Shown: positions 6,802-12,659 of the stretch, one piece after another | Numbering within the stretch: position 1 is the first letter of the stretch | Layout: each line of letters begins with the position of its first letter | The notes under the pieces: generated by a model | The model's database searches: none | What the model saw: only the letters and a program-made list of their open reading frames with translations | What the model was told of the DNA's origin: nothing | Assembly: GCA_035286745.1 (NCBI GenBank) | Contig: DATECU010000279.1 | Coordinates: 1-12,659, forward strand | Source: DATECU01 sp035286745 | GTDB taxonomy: Bacteria > Acidobacteriota > Vicinamibacteria > Fen-336 | DNA: 12,659 nt | Direction: 5' to 3' | Program-made: the position numbers and the translations under genes

Positions 6802-7661
6802 GGCCTTGGCCGGGGAACCCGTTCCGGGTGGAGCAAGTGCGCCAGGTGCCAGCAGGCGTCGGCCGTGTACTGGCTGAGCGCCACCAACAGTGCGTTAGGC
6901 ATGACCAGGATTCGGCCCAGGCGCACGGCCCGAGTCTGGGCCAGCAGAGGGTGGTCTCTGACCGAAGCCTCGGCGCCCGGCCAGGAGCCCACCAGGATCA
7001 GGTCCGGATCGGCCGCGAAGGCGCGCTCGGCTCCCGGGGGAGCGATGCCCTTGACGCCCAGCTCGCGGCCCAGGTTGACCGCCCCCGCGGTCTCGATCAA
7101 GGCCCCGATGGCGGTGTCGGCCCCCGCCGTCATGCCGCCCGACCAGTACAGCACCCGCGGGCGCTGTACGCCGGTTAGGCGCGTCTGAAGCTCGCCCAGG
7201 ACCCGGTCGTAGCGGGCCACAAGCGTGAGGCCCCGATCCTCGGCCCCCACCGCCCGACCCAGGGCCAGAATGGCGGTTCTCACTCCCTGCGGCGAGCCGA
7301 GACCGATCAGCCGGTGATAGCGTAGGCGTGAACGTTCGATGGCCCTCAGGAAGTCGGCGTCGGTGTACTCGGAGACCACCACCAGGTCGGGAGCCAGCGC
7401 CACCAGGCGCTCCAGGTCCGCCTTGGCAAAGCGATAGGCGCCGGCAGGCGCGCGGCCCACCACGTTGGAGGTGCCCGCCTCGTCGGCAAAGCGGGTGACC
7501 GCGATCAGGCGCTCCGGCGGCAGCATCTCCACCAGCATCTCGTCCGCCGAGAGGTTCAAAGAAGCGATCCGCCGCGGCTGCGGCGGCGGCGTCGCTGCCC
7601 CAGCGGGCAGCGCGCAGGCGAGCAGCACCGCCGCCGCCCACCAGCGGCGGCGGCGCCTCAC
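6798..7661 (-). CDS. btuF: Periplasmic cobalamin-binding protein, BtuF-like
   Basis: The 287-residue product begins with an Arg-rich, hydrophobic export signal (about residues 1-23, ending in PAGAA). A possible lipobox (LLAC, Cys16) means it could be lipid-anchored, but the position before the Ala is atypical, so a soluble periplasmic form is at least as likely. The mature part is a class III substrate-binding protein: RIASLNLSADEMLVEML (31-47) opens the first lobe, LAPDLVVVSEYTD (89-101) is typical, a long helix links the lobes, and DPDLILVGS marks the second lobe. It should hand B12 to the BtuC-like permease. The GTG start overlaps the stop of the PP-loop gene by 4 nt (GTGA) and has GGAG 7 nt upstream (7669-7672). 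The family is clear; the ligand is inferred from the riboswitch operon. Confidence 0.88.
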   Translation of the reverse strand: MRRRRRWWAAAVLLACALPAGAATPPPQPRRIASLNLSADEMLVEMLPPERLIAVTRFADEAGTSNVVGRAPAGAYRFAKADLERLVALAPDLVVVSEYTDADFLRAIERSRLRYHRLIGLGSPQGVRTAILALGRAVGAEDRGLTLVARYDRVLGELQTRLTGVQRPRVLYWSGGMTAGADTAIGALIETAGAVNLGRELGVKGIAPPGAERAFAADPDLILVGSWPGAEASVRDHPLLAQTRAVRLGRILVMPNALLVALSQYTADACWHLAHLLHPERVPRPRP

Positions 7662-8335
7662 GCGCAGACTCCGTCCGGCTCGGCAGCCAGCAAATCCGCG
7701 AACACGAAGCCGTCGCGCTCCACCACCTCGCCCGGCCGAACCGCCACCGGCTCCCGGAACATGGGAGCGCTAGAGGCGAAGCTGTGGAACTCGCCGTTCT
7801 CGCCGCAGGGGTCGACGCCGGGGGGCAGCTCCGCCAGCAGGGCCGCGTCGAAGGCCCGGCCGGCGAAGTGAGCCGGGAGCTTCCGAGGGTCGATACAGGT
7901 GAGCCAGGCCGCGAGGCCGCCGGCGATCATCTCCCGGGCCAGCCCCGCGGTGGGTCGTCCCCAGAGCGGAAACAGGCAACCGAGGCCGCTGCCGGCCATG
8001 CGCTCTTCCCGATAGCGCCGCACGTCCTCCAGGAAGAGATCGCCAAACGCAACCGCCTTCACGCCGGCGCTCCGCGCGGCCGCCAGAGCCTCCGCCATGG
8101 CCGCTTCGTAGACCTCGTTGGGGCAAGGAGAAGGAATGGGGACGACGGTGAGCGGCAGGCCCACGGCTCGGGCCTGCCGTTCCAAGAGCTCACGCCTGAC
8201 GGCGTGCATGGCCACCCGCCCATGGGTTTCGTTGACGGTGGTGAGCAGGCCGGAAACCTCCGCGCCCTGCTGGCGCAGGACGTGGAGGGCCCAGGCACTG
8301 TCCTTCCCGCTGCTCCAGGCGAGGAGCACGCTCAC
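7658..8335 (-). CDS. DUF71/COG2102 (Dph6-type) PP-loop ATPase in the B12 operon
   Basis: This 225-residue cytoplasmic protein has the N-type ATP pyrophosphatase loop SSGKDS (8-13) near its start and the family hallmark GENGEFHSF (178-186). Both are shared with Dph6, the enzyme that turns diphthine into diphthamide by ATP-dependent amide formation. Between them lie TVNETHGRVAMHAV (33-46) and AFGDLFLEDVRRYREERM (96-113), also typical. Bacteria do not make diphthamide, so the substrate here must differ. The gene sits between btuB-like and btuF-like genes, 7 nt after the first and overlapping the second by 4 nt, all under one cobalamin riboswitch; corrinoid amidation or salvage is a reasonable inference, and a published comparative study of this family proposed a B12-salvage subgroup. 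GTG 8335 is chosen because GAGG lies 5 nt upstream and the core begins at once; a longer frame into the receptor gene gives a Trp/Arg-rich nonsense extension. Confidence 0.88.
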   Translation of the reverse strand: MSVLLAWSSGKDSAWALHVLRQQGAEVSGLLTTVNETHGRVAMHAVRRELLERQARAVGLPLTVVPIPSPCPNEVYEAAMAEALAAARSAGVKAVAFGDLFLEDVRRYREERMAGSGLGCLFPLWGRPTAGLAREMIAGGLAAWLTCIDPRKLPAHFAGRAFDAALLAELPPGVDPCGENGEFHSFASSAPMFREPVAVRPGEVVERDGFVFADLLAAEPDGVCA

Positions 8336-8342
8336 TTGAGCC

Positions 8343-10541
8343 TCACGACCGCCTACCGCTGCGGAAGCGGAGGCCGGCGCGCAGCGAGCGGCCCAGGGCC
8401 GGGTAGCCCAGCACCTCCTGGTACTCGCGATCGAGCAGGTTCTCGGCCACCAGGTACGCCTCCAGGCCCCGCACCAAACGTACACGCAGGCGGACGTCGA
8501 GGCGGGCGTAGCCGCCGTTCTCTTCCAGGTTCAGGCCCAGGAAATCGCTGTCGGCGCGCTTTCCGACCAGGACCAGGGTGGCTCCGCCGGACAGGCGGCC
8601 TCCGCTCCAGCGAGCCGACAGCGAGCCCTGGTGTGATGGGCGGCGCAGCAGCGGCTTGCCCACTTGATAAACAGGATTGAAGTCGCTGGTGCTCACCAGC
8701 ACCTCGCTGTCCAGTCGCGTGTAGTGGGCCGAGAAACCCAGTCGCGCGAGTGGCTGCGCCTCCAGGCCCAGCTCCAGGCCTCGGGCCCGCGCCTCGCCCA
8801 GGTTGGCGAAGCTGCCCGCGAAGGTCGTGTAGTCCAGCACCCGATAGGCGATCTGGTCGCGGTACTGGTGGTGGAAGAGGGTGGCCTCGGCCTTCAGCCG
8901 CCCGCCAAGCAGGCGCTGCTCCAGGCCCAGATCGAAAGTCCGGCTCCGCTCGGGCGCCAGGTCGGGGTTGCCCCGGGCGTACTGCGAGACGCCAAACGAC
9001 TCGGTGAAGGTTGGTTCCTTGATGCCGACCCCGGTGCTGGCCCGGAGCGTGGTGGCGTCCTCGCCCCCGCGCAGCCTGAGCGCCAGGGCCGAGCGGGGCA
9101 CCACCCGGGTCCCGAAGCTAGCGTTATGCTCAAGCCGGACGCCCAGGGTCGCGAACACTCGGCCCCCCAGGACCGCCCGGTCCTGGAGGTAGAAGCCGAA
9201 GTTGGTGCGCACCGGCGAGAGCAGGGTCTCGGCGCGGGAACCCAGCTCGCCGCTCTCTCGCTCCAGGTCGACGCCCGCCGTGAGCAGGTGGGCCGTTCCC
9301 GCCTGCCGCTCGGCCTGGTAGCCGGCGCTCAGCCGGGCCGAGTCGTTCTGGTAGCCCAGGGGGTTGGGATAGTCGGAGATGGGGAAGCTGCCGGCCAGCG
9401 CGCCGGCCCGCGGTGTGTAGGAGCCGGAATCCAGCGGGTTCCGGGAGAGCTGCCGGGAGGACGCATAACCCAGCCGCAGCTCGTGAGAAGTGCGCTCCCG
9501 GGCCTGGCGGAGCTGGCCACCCAGAGTGAGATCGGTGCGTTCGAAGGAGGCGTCGAGATCGGGACGGCCGAAGGCGGTGGGACCGGGGGTGCCGGCCTCC
9601 GAGTCCTCGGCGCGCAGCAGCATGCGGAGCGAGGTGCGCTCGTCGAGCCGCGCGCCCAACGAGGCCGCCCCCGCGTTCTCGCGGAAGGCGCTGTTGGGCT
9701 CCTGGTTGTCGGTGTCGAAGCGGAGCAGGCCCAGATTCCAGTCGAGGCGCCCGGAGCGACCGGCGGTCCCCAACTGGAAGCGACGCTGGGCGAAGCTGCC
9801 GCCGGCAAGCTCGGCGTGGAGGCTCGGCGTCTCCGCGGAGTCGCCGCGCCGGGTCATGAGCTGGATCACGCCGGCCAGGGCGTCGGTGCCGTAGAGGCTA
9901 CTTCCGGCTCCCCGTAGGACCTCCACTCGCTCCAGCTCGAGAGGGAGCGCGCTGCCGAAGTCGAAGGCACCGCCGGGCTGGTTGAGCGGCACCCCGTCCA
10001 GCAACACCCGCGCATAGCGCGAATCGCCGCCGCGCAGGAACACCGAGCCCTGGAGCCCCAAACCTCCGGCGCGGGCCACCGCCACACCCGGCAGATCCTG
10101 GACCAGGGCCAGGAGCGAAGACGGCTCGCGCTCCTCGATGCGCTCCCGGGAGAGGGCGGAGGCGGCGACCCCGATACCGGAGAGGGCGGTGGCGCCACGA
10201 GCGGCGGTGACGATCACCAGCTCCTGGACGGGAGCCGGGGCCAGCACCAGGTCGAGCTGGGCGTCCGTCTCGCCCACCACCACCACGGCCGGCCGAGCCA
10301 GCACGAATCCCGGAGCCGTCACCTGGAGCGCGTACTCCCCCTCGGGGAGAGCGGCCGCGCGATAGCGTCCCGAAGCGCCGGTGAGCACCTGGCGAGCCCC
10401 GGCCGGGCCCCTCAGGGTCAGGGTGATCTGCGGGGCGGGTGTCCCGTCGCCGAGGCGCACAGCGCCCGACAAGGTTCCGCCCGGTTCCGCCCCGGCGTTC
10501 GCGGCCAGGAGCGCGGAGAAGAGAACCAACGAACGACGCAT
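8343..10541 (-). CDS. btuB: TonB-dependent outer-membrane cobalamin receptor, BtuB-like
   Basis: This 732-residue precursor has a signal peptide (about 1-18, ending ANAGA). A carboxypeptidase-regulatory-like beta-sandwich follows (about 22-103, with GRYRAAALPEGEYALQV), which E. coli BtuB lacks. A TonB-box-like ELVIVTA lies at 107-113. The plug domain spans about 115-232, with LVQDLPGVAV, a VFLRGGDSRYARVLLDGVPL region and VEVLRGAGSSLYGTDALAG (206-224). The rest is a 22-strand-type barrel ending near LRAGLRFRSGRRS; the last residues are basic and polar rather than the usual terminal aromatic, though a Phe sits seven from the end. The start at ATG 10541 is fixed by AAGGAG 7 nt upstream. The receptor is the first gene after the cobalamin riboswitch, which is the main reason to assign B12 rather than a siderophore. 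Energy would come from TonB-ExbBD encoded elsewhere. Confidence 0.9.
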   Translation of the reverse strand: MRRSLVLFSALLAANAGAEPGGTLSGAVRLGDGTPAPQITLTLRGPAGARQVLTGASGRYRAAALPEGEYALQVTAPGFVLARPAVVVVGETDAQLDLVLAPAPVQELVIVTAARGATALSGIGVAASALSRERIEEREPSSLLALVQDLPGVAVARAGGLGLQGSVFLRGGDSRYARVLLDGVPLNQPGGAFDFGSALPLELERVEVLRGAGSSLYGTDALAGVIQLMTRRGDSAETPSLHAELAGGSFAQRRFQLGTAGRSGRLDWNLGLLRFDTDNQEPNSAFRENAGAASLGARLDERTSLRMLLRAEDSEAGTPGPTAFGRPDLDASFERTDLTLGGQLRQARERTSHELRLGYASSRQLSRNPLDSGSYTPRAGALAGSFPISDYPNPLGYQNDSARLSAGYQAERQAGTAHLLTAGVDLERESGELGSRAETLLSPVRTNFGFYLQDRAVLGGRVFATLGVRLEHNASFGTRVVPRSALALRLRGGEDATTLRASTGVGIKEPTFTESFGVSQYARGNPDLAPERSRTFDLGLEQRLLGGRLKAEATLFHHQYRDQIAYRVLDYTTFAGSFANLGEARARGLELGLEAQPLARLGFSAHYTRLDSEVLVSTSDFNPVYQVGKPLLRRPSHQGSLSARWSGGRLSGGATLVLVGKRADSDFLGLNLEENGGYARLDVRLRVRLVRGLEAYLVAENLLDREYQEVLGYPALGRSLRAGLRFRSGRRS

Positions 10542-10548
10542 GGCGAGT

Positions 10549-10567
10549 CTCCTTCGATGCAAAGGAG
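10549..10567 (-). promoter_or_regulatory. Hairpin that sequesters the btuB-like ribosome binding site
   Basis: In the transcript, CTCCTT (10567-10562) can pair perfectly with AAGGAG (10554-10549), the Shine-Dalgarno site of the receptor gene, around a 7-nt loop. This is what one expects of a translational expression platform for a Gram-negative cobalamin riboswitch: folding of the B12-bound form would favour the hairpin and block ribosomes. Pairing is read directly from the sequence; the switching role is inference. A GC-rich stem just upstream (CCGGGG/CCCCGG, 10597-10611) has no T tract after it, so it does not look like a terminator. Confidence 0.6.
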
Positions 10568-10664
10568 GCCCGACGCGAATGGAGTGGGGCGGGGCTCCGG
10601 GGGATCCCCGGGGCCTTTGTCCGTCATCCCAAAGCTCCCTCACGCGAGAAGCCTCTGGACCAAA

Positions 10665-10853
10665 CGTCGAGGCAGGTTTCCTGGCTCCCGGGTCATCGCT
10701 TCGTCTCCGGCCTTCCCCGAACCCGCTCTGGGTTCGAGTGACGGCGCCCCTTGCGCCTTTGGAGACGGGCTCGCCGGCTACAGTGGCGGGACCGCGCAGG
10801 CTTCTTGGACCTGCTTCCCTCTTAGCCCCCGTGACGAGGGCACCTCGACAACC
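10665..10853 (-). ncRNA. Cobalamin riboswitch
   Basis: Read on the minus strand, the leader carries the conserved blocks of the cobalamin (adenosylcobalamin) aptamer in the right order: a GGTTGTCGAGGTGCC start (10853-10839), TAAGAGGGAAGCAGGT (10824-10809), the core GGTCCCGCCACTGTA (10793-10779), and GAGCCAGGAAACCTGCC, the B12-box-type 3' block (10687-10671). The ends close with an 8-bp P1 stem, TGTCGAGG with CCTCGACG (the latter at 10672-10665), with one G-T pair. The length of about 189 nt is normal. It lies about 124 nt before the receptor ATG and should turn down the five-gene uptake operon when cobalamin binds. The match covers all core motifs, so the call is very firm; the exact ligand form (adenosyl- or aquo/methylcobalamin) is not decided. 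Confidence 0.96.
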
Positions 10854-10931
10854 CGATCAGCATGGCAGCAACCGGGAAGCGATGCAAGCGATGCGGCGAC
10901 GGTGTAAGCTCGCGCCGCCTGGAGGAAGCCG
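10854..10931. promoter_or_regulatory. Short divergent promoter region with a 9-bp direct repeat
   Basis: The 78 bases between the riboswitch and the M20 peptidase start must hold promoters for both directions. A perfect tandem pair AAGCGATGC-AAGCGATGC occupies 10877-10894. On the minus strand a weak sigma-70-like pair, TTGCAT (10887-10882) and CATGCT (10864-10859), has 17-bp spacing and would start transcription near 10852, exactly at the aptamer's first bases; the -35 falls inside the direct repeat. Each hexamer matches consensus at only three positions, so the promoter is tentative. On the plus strand GGAGG (10921-10925) is a clear ribosome site 6 nt from the peptidase ATG. The repeat could be an operator. 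Confidence 0.4.
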
Positions 10932-12332
10932 ATGGGTCATCTCGCTCTCGCCTCGGTCGTTCTTGGCCTGCTGGGCGCCACCGGTGGCACCGCCAAGCCC
11001 TCGCCACCGCCCCCTTTGGCCTACGAGGATCTGGCCGTCGAGCTGCTGCGCCAGTACGTGCAGATCGACACCACGGTGCCGCCGGGGAATGAGAAGGCGG
11101 CGGCCCTCTTCTTCAAGGCGCTCCTGGAACGCGAGGGCATTCCGGTGGAGGTCGACGAGTTCGCTCCCGGCCGCGCCAACGTCATGGCGACCCTCAAGGG
11201 AAGCGGGAAGAAGCGCCCCATCGTCCTCATGAACCACATGGACGTGGTGCCGGCCGACCCCTCACGCTGGAGCGTCCCGCCCTTTGCCGGGCTGCTGCGA
11301 GACGGCCTGATCTACGGTCGCGGCGTCGAGGACATGAAGACCGAGGGCGTTCTCCACCTGCTGGCGCTGATTCGGCTCAAGCATGAGGCGGCCTCGCTCT
11401 CCCGCGACGTCGTGTTCCTGGGCACGGCGGACGAGGAGGTGGGCTTTGCGGGGGCCGAACGCGCGTTCTCGGCCGAAGGCTGGGGCGAGAGGCTGAAGCG
11501 GGCCGAGTACGTGATCGCCGAGGGCGGCGAGAACGTGACCAGCCCTACCGGAGAGCCGGAGTACTTCGCCGTCGAAACCGCCCAGAAGTCGGCCTTCTGG
11601 CTGACCCTCAAGACCACCGGCAGTCCGGGCCACGGCTCCCGCCCCATCGCCGACTCGGCCCTGAATCGGCTGATCCGAGCCCTGGACCGGATCCGCCAGC
11701 ACCAAACGCCGTTCAAGGTGTTGCCTTCGGTGGCCCGCTTCTTCCGGGATCAGTCGACCCGAGTTCCCGAGCCGCGAGCCGCGTGGTACCGCGACGTGGA
11801 GAAAGCGCTTCAGGATCCGGTCGCCGCTCGGGCCCTGGCCGAGGATCGCGACCTGGCCCCCCTTCTGCGCAACACCATCTCCATCACCGTGGTGCGAGCA
11901 GGCTACAAGACCAACGTGATTCCTGGAGTCGCCGAGGCCGAGCTGGACGTGAGGCTGCTCCCGGGCGAAGACCCCGCCGCCTTCCTGGCCGAGCTCCGGG
12001 GCGTCATCGCCGACCCCACCGTGGAGATCCAGGCCGACCTCGACATCAACCGCGCGCCCGAGAGCCCCACCGACACCGAGCTCTTCCGGGTCATCCAGAA
12101 GGTGCTGGGGGAGCACTACCCCGGGGTGCTGGTCACCACAAGGATGGCCACCGGGGCCACCGAGAGCGCCCTGGTGCGCCCGTTAGGCATAACCGCCTAC
12201 GGCTTCACGCCGCTGCTCACCACCGCCGAAGAGGTCGCCACCGGCCACGGCGACGACGAGCGCATCAAGGAGTCGACGGTGCGGCGCTCCACCGGCATCT
12301 TCTACCAGGTGGTGCGGGAGATCGCTCGTTAG
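10932..12332 (+). CDS. Exported M20-family zinc metallopeptidase
   Basis: This 466-residue precursor starts with a short signal sequence (about 1-21, HLALASVVLGLLGATGGTA), so the mature enzyme should act in the periplasm or outside. The M20 co-catalytic di-zinc site is complete: HMDVVP (His102, Asp104), GRGVEDMK (Asp134, the bridging ligand), TADEEVG (Glu168 as general base, Glu169 as ligand), an AEGGEN segment (Glu197) and GHGDDERIKES near the end (His439). The inserted dimerisation domain holds GSPGHGSRP (His234), as in carboxypeptidase G2, DapE and ArgE relatives. It resembles general M20 dipeptidases or carboxypeptidases more than DapE or ArgE, since those are cytoplasmic and this one is exported. 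ATG 10932 is backed by GGAGG 6 nt upstream. It faces away from the B12 operon and may share its control region. No B12 link is evident; the peptide substrate is unknown. Confidence 0.92.
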   Translation: MGHLALASVVLGLLGATGGTAKPSPPPPLAYEDLAVELLRQYVQIDTTVPPGNEKAAALFFKALLEREGIPVEVDEFAPGRANVMATLKGSGKKRPIVLMNHMDVVPADPSRWSVPPFAGLLRDGLIYGRGVEDMKTEGVLHLLALIRLKHEAASLSRDVVFLGTADEEVGFAGAERAFSAEGWGERLKRAEYVIAEGGENVTSPTGEPEYFAVETAQKSAFWLTLKTTGSPGHGSRPIADSALNRLIRALDRIRQHQTPFKVLPSVARFFRDQSTRVPEPRAAWYRDVEKALQDPVAARALAEDRDLAPLLRNTISITVVRAGYKTNVIPGVAEAELDVRLLPGEDPAAFLAELRGVIADPTVEIQADLDINRAPESPTDTELFRVIQKVLGEHYPGVLVTTRMATGATESALVRPLGITAYGFTPLLTTAEEVATGHGDDERIKESTVRRSTGIFYQVVREIAR

Positions 12333-12402
12333 GGCCAGCCAGACGGAGCCGCTGCGCGACGATCTGCCGTTCAGATCACCTGCCCGGCCGGCCTCAACGG
12401 AA
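12333..12402. other. Short intergenic stretch after the M20 gene, no clear terminator
   Basis: The 70 bases before the repeat array hold a small inverted repeat, GATCT/AGATC (12361-12365 and 12373-12377) with a 7-nt loop, and a CCGGCCGG palindrome. Neither is followed by a T tract, so an intrinsic terminator is not supported. A GCGCGACGATC stretch near 12353 resembles the GCGCGACGGAG that ends each repeat unit and may be a decayed edge of the array. Confidence 0.35.
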
Positions 12403-12659
12403 GGGCCCCGCGCCAGGTGGCGCCGCGGAGCGGGATTCACTCTGGCGGAGCGGTGGGGGGGGCTGGGGTGCGCGACGGAGGGCCCCGCGCCAGATCGCGC
12501 CGCGGAGCGGGATTCACTCTGGCGGAGCGGCGGGGGGCGGGGGTGTCTGGGGTGCGCGACGGAGGGCCCCGCGCCAGGTGGCGCCGCGGAGCGGGATTCA
12601 CTCTGGCGGAGCGGCGGGGGGGTCTGGGGTGCGCGACGGAGGGGCCCCGCGCCAGGTGG
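12403..12659. repeat. G-rich tandem repeat array, three units plus a partial, running off the window
   Basis: Units begin with GGGCCCCGCGCC at 12403, 12480, 12564 and 12642, giving lengths of 77, 84 and 78 bp and an 18-bp partial at the window edge. Each has a nearly constant block of about 51 bp (ending GCGGGATTCACTCTGGCGGAGCGG), then a G-run linker of variable length, then GGGGTGCGCGACGGA. Unit 2 differs from 1 and 3 inside the block (CAGATCGCGCC in place of CAGGTGGCGCC). The block holds the inverted repeat GCGCCA-GG-TGGCGC, broken in unit 2. The linker has runs of 4-8 G on the plus strand and could form a G-quadruplex. No coding frame is convincing. It is intergenic, next to the M20 gene's 3' end; the array length and right boundary lie outside the window. 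Confidence 0.9.

Noticed and set aside
8336..8485. Upstream extension of the PP-loop ATPase
   Set aside because: The added residues are Trp/Arg/Cys-rich and lie inside the receptor gene's 3' end; the PP-loop core starts right after GTG 8335.
10597..10611. GC-rich hairpin as an intrinsic terminator in the riboswitch leader
   Set aside because: No T tract follows on the minus strand; the stem is probably incidental or part of the leader fold.
4998..12332. Recurring GTTAGG hexamer on the plus strand (for example near 4999, 5663, 6894, 7173, 12182, 12328)
   Set aside because: By eye there are only slightly more copies than base composition would predict, they fall in unrelated coding contexts, and two overlap stop codons; no motif function can be supported from this window.
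12403..12659. CRISPR array
   Set aside because: Units of 77-84 bp are nearly identical throughout with only G-run length varying; there are no unique spacers between short repeats and no cas genes in the window.

Overview
The window is very GC-rich and densely packed, with strong G/C bias at third codon positions and many GTG starts. It holds a type IV pilus retraction ATPase, a TonB-dependent receptor with an N-terminal carboxypeptidase-regulatory-like domain, and a large PAS-rich hybrid histidine kinase. This points to a free-living Gram-negative bacterium of the Acidobacteriota or Myxococcota/deltaproteobacterial kind. That placement is inference from gene types and composition; no rRNA or single-copy marker is present.

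Layout: (1) Bases 1-481 hold the 3' end of an unrecognised plus-strand reading frame and a short hydrophobic open stretch after its stop. (2) Bases 482-2751, minus strand, form a compact operon: a PilT-family ATPase, then a zinc-ribbon protein with a possible degenerate receiver-like domain, then a SnoaL-like protein. (3) A 346-nt divergent region (2752-3097) separates this from a plus-strand hybrid histidine kinase (PAS-PAS-HisKA-HATPase-REC, 3098-4996). (4) Bases 5000-10853, minus strand, are a complete vitamin B12 uptake operon read from right to left. It starts with a cobalamin riboswitch, followed by a BtuB-like outer-membrane receptor, a DUF71/COG2102 PP-loop ATPase, BtuF-like binding protein, BtuC-like permease and BtuD-like ATPase. 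(5) A short divergent promoter region leads to a plus-strand exported M20 metallopeptidase (10932-12332). (6) The right end (12403-12659) is a G-rich tandem repeat of about 77-84 bp that runs off the window.

How the genes fit together: the B12 operon is the clearest functional unit. The riboswitch should sense adenosylcobalamin or a related cobalamin. A hairpin of six base pairs that covers the receptor gene's ribosome binding site offers a simple way to shut off translation when B12 is plentiful. Three of the four downstream junctions overlap (two GTGA, one TGATG), so translation is probably coupled. The PP-loop ATPase inside the operon is the most interesting gene: its best-known relatives make diphthamide in eukaryotes and archaea, which bacteria lack, so it should do something else here, plausibly corrinoid salvage or remodelling. 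The PilT operon and the divergent kinase may share a control region for surface motility, but that link rests on adjacency only.

I saw no complete transposase, phage gene, CRISPR array, tRNA or rRNA in the window.
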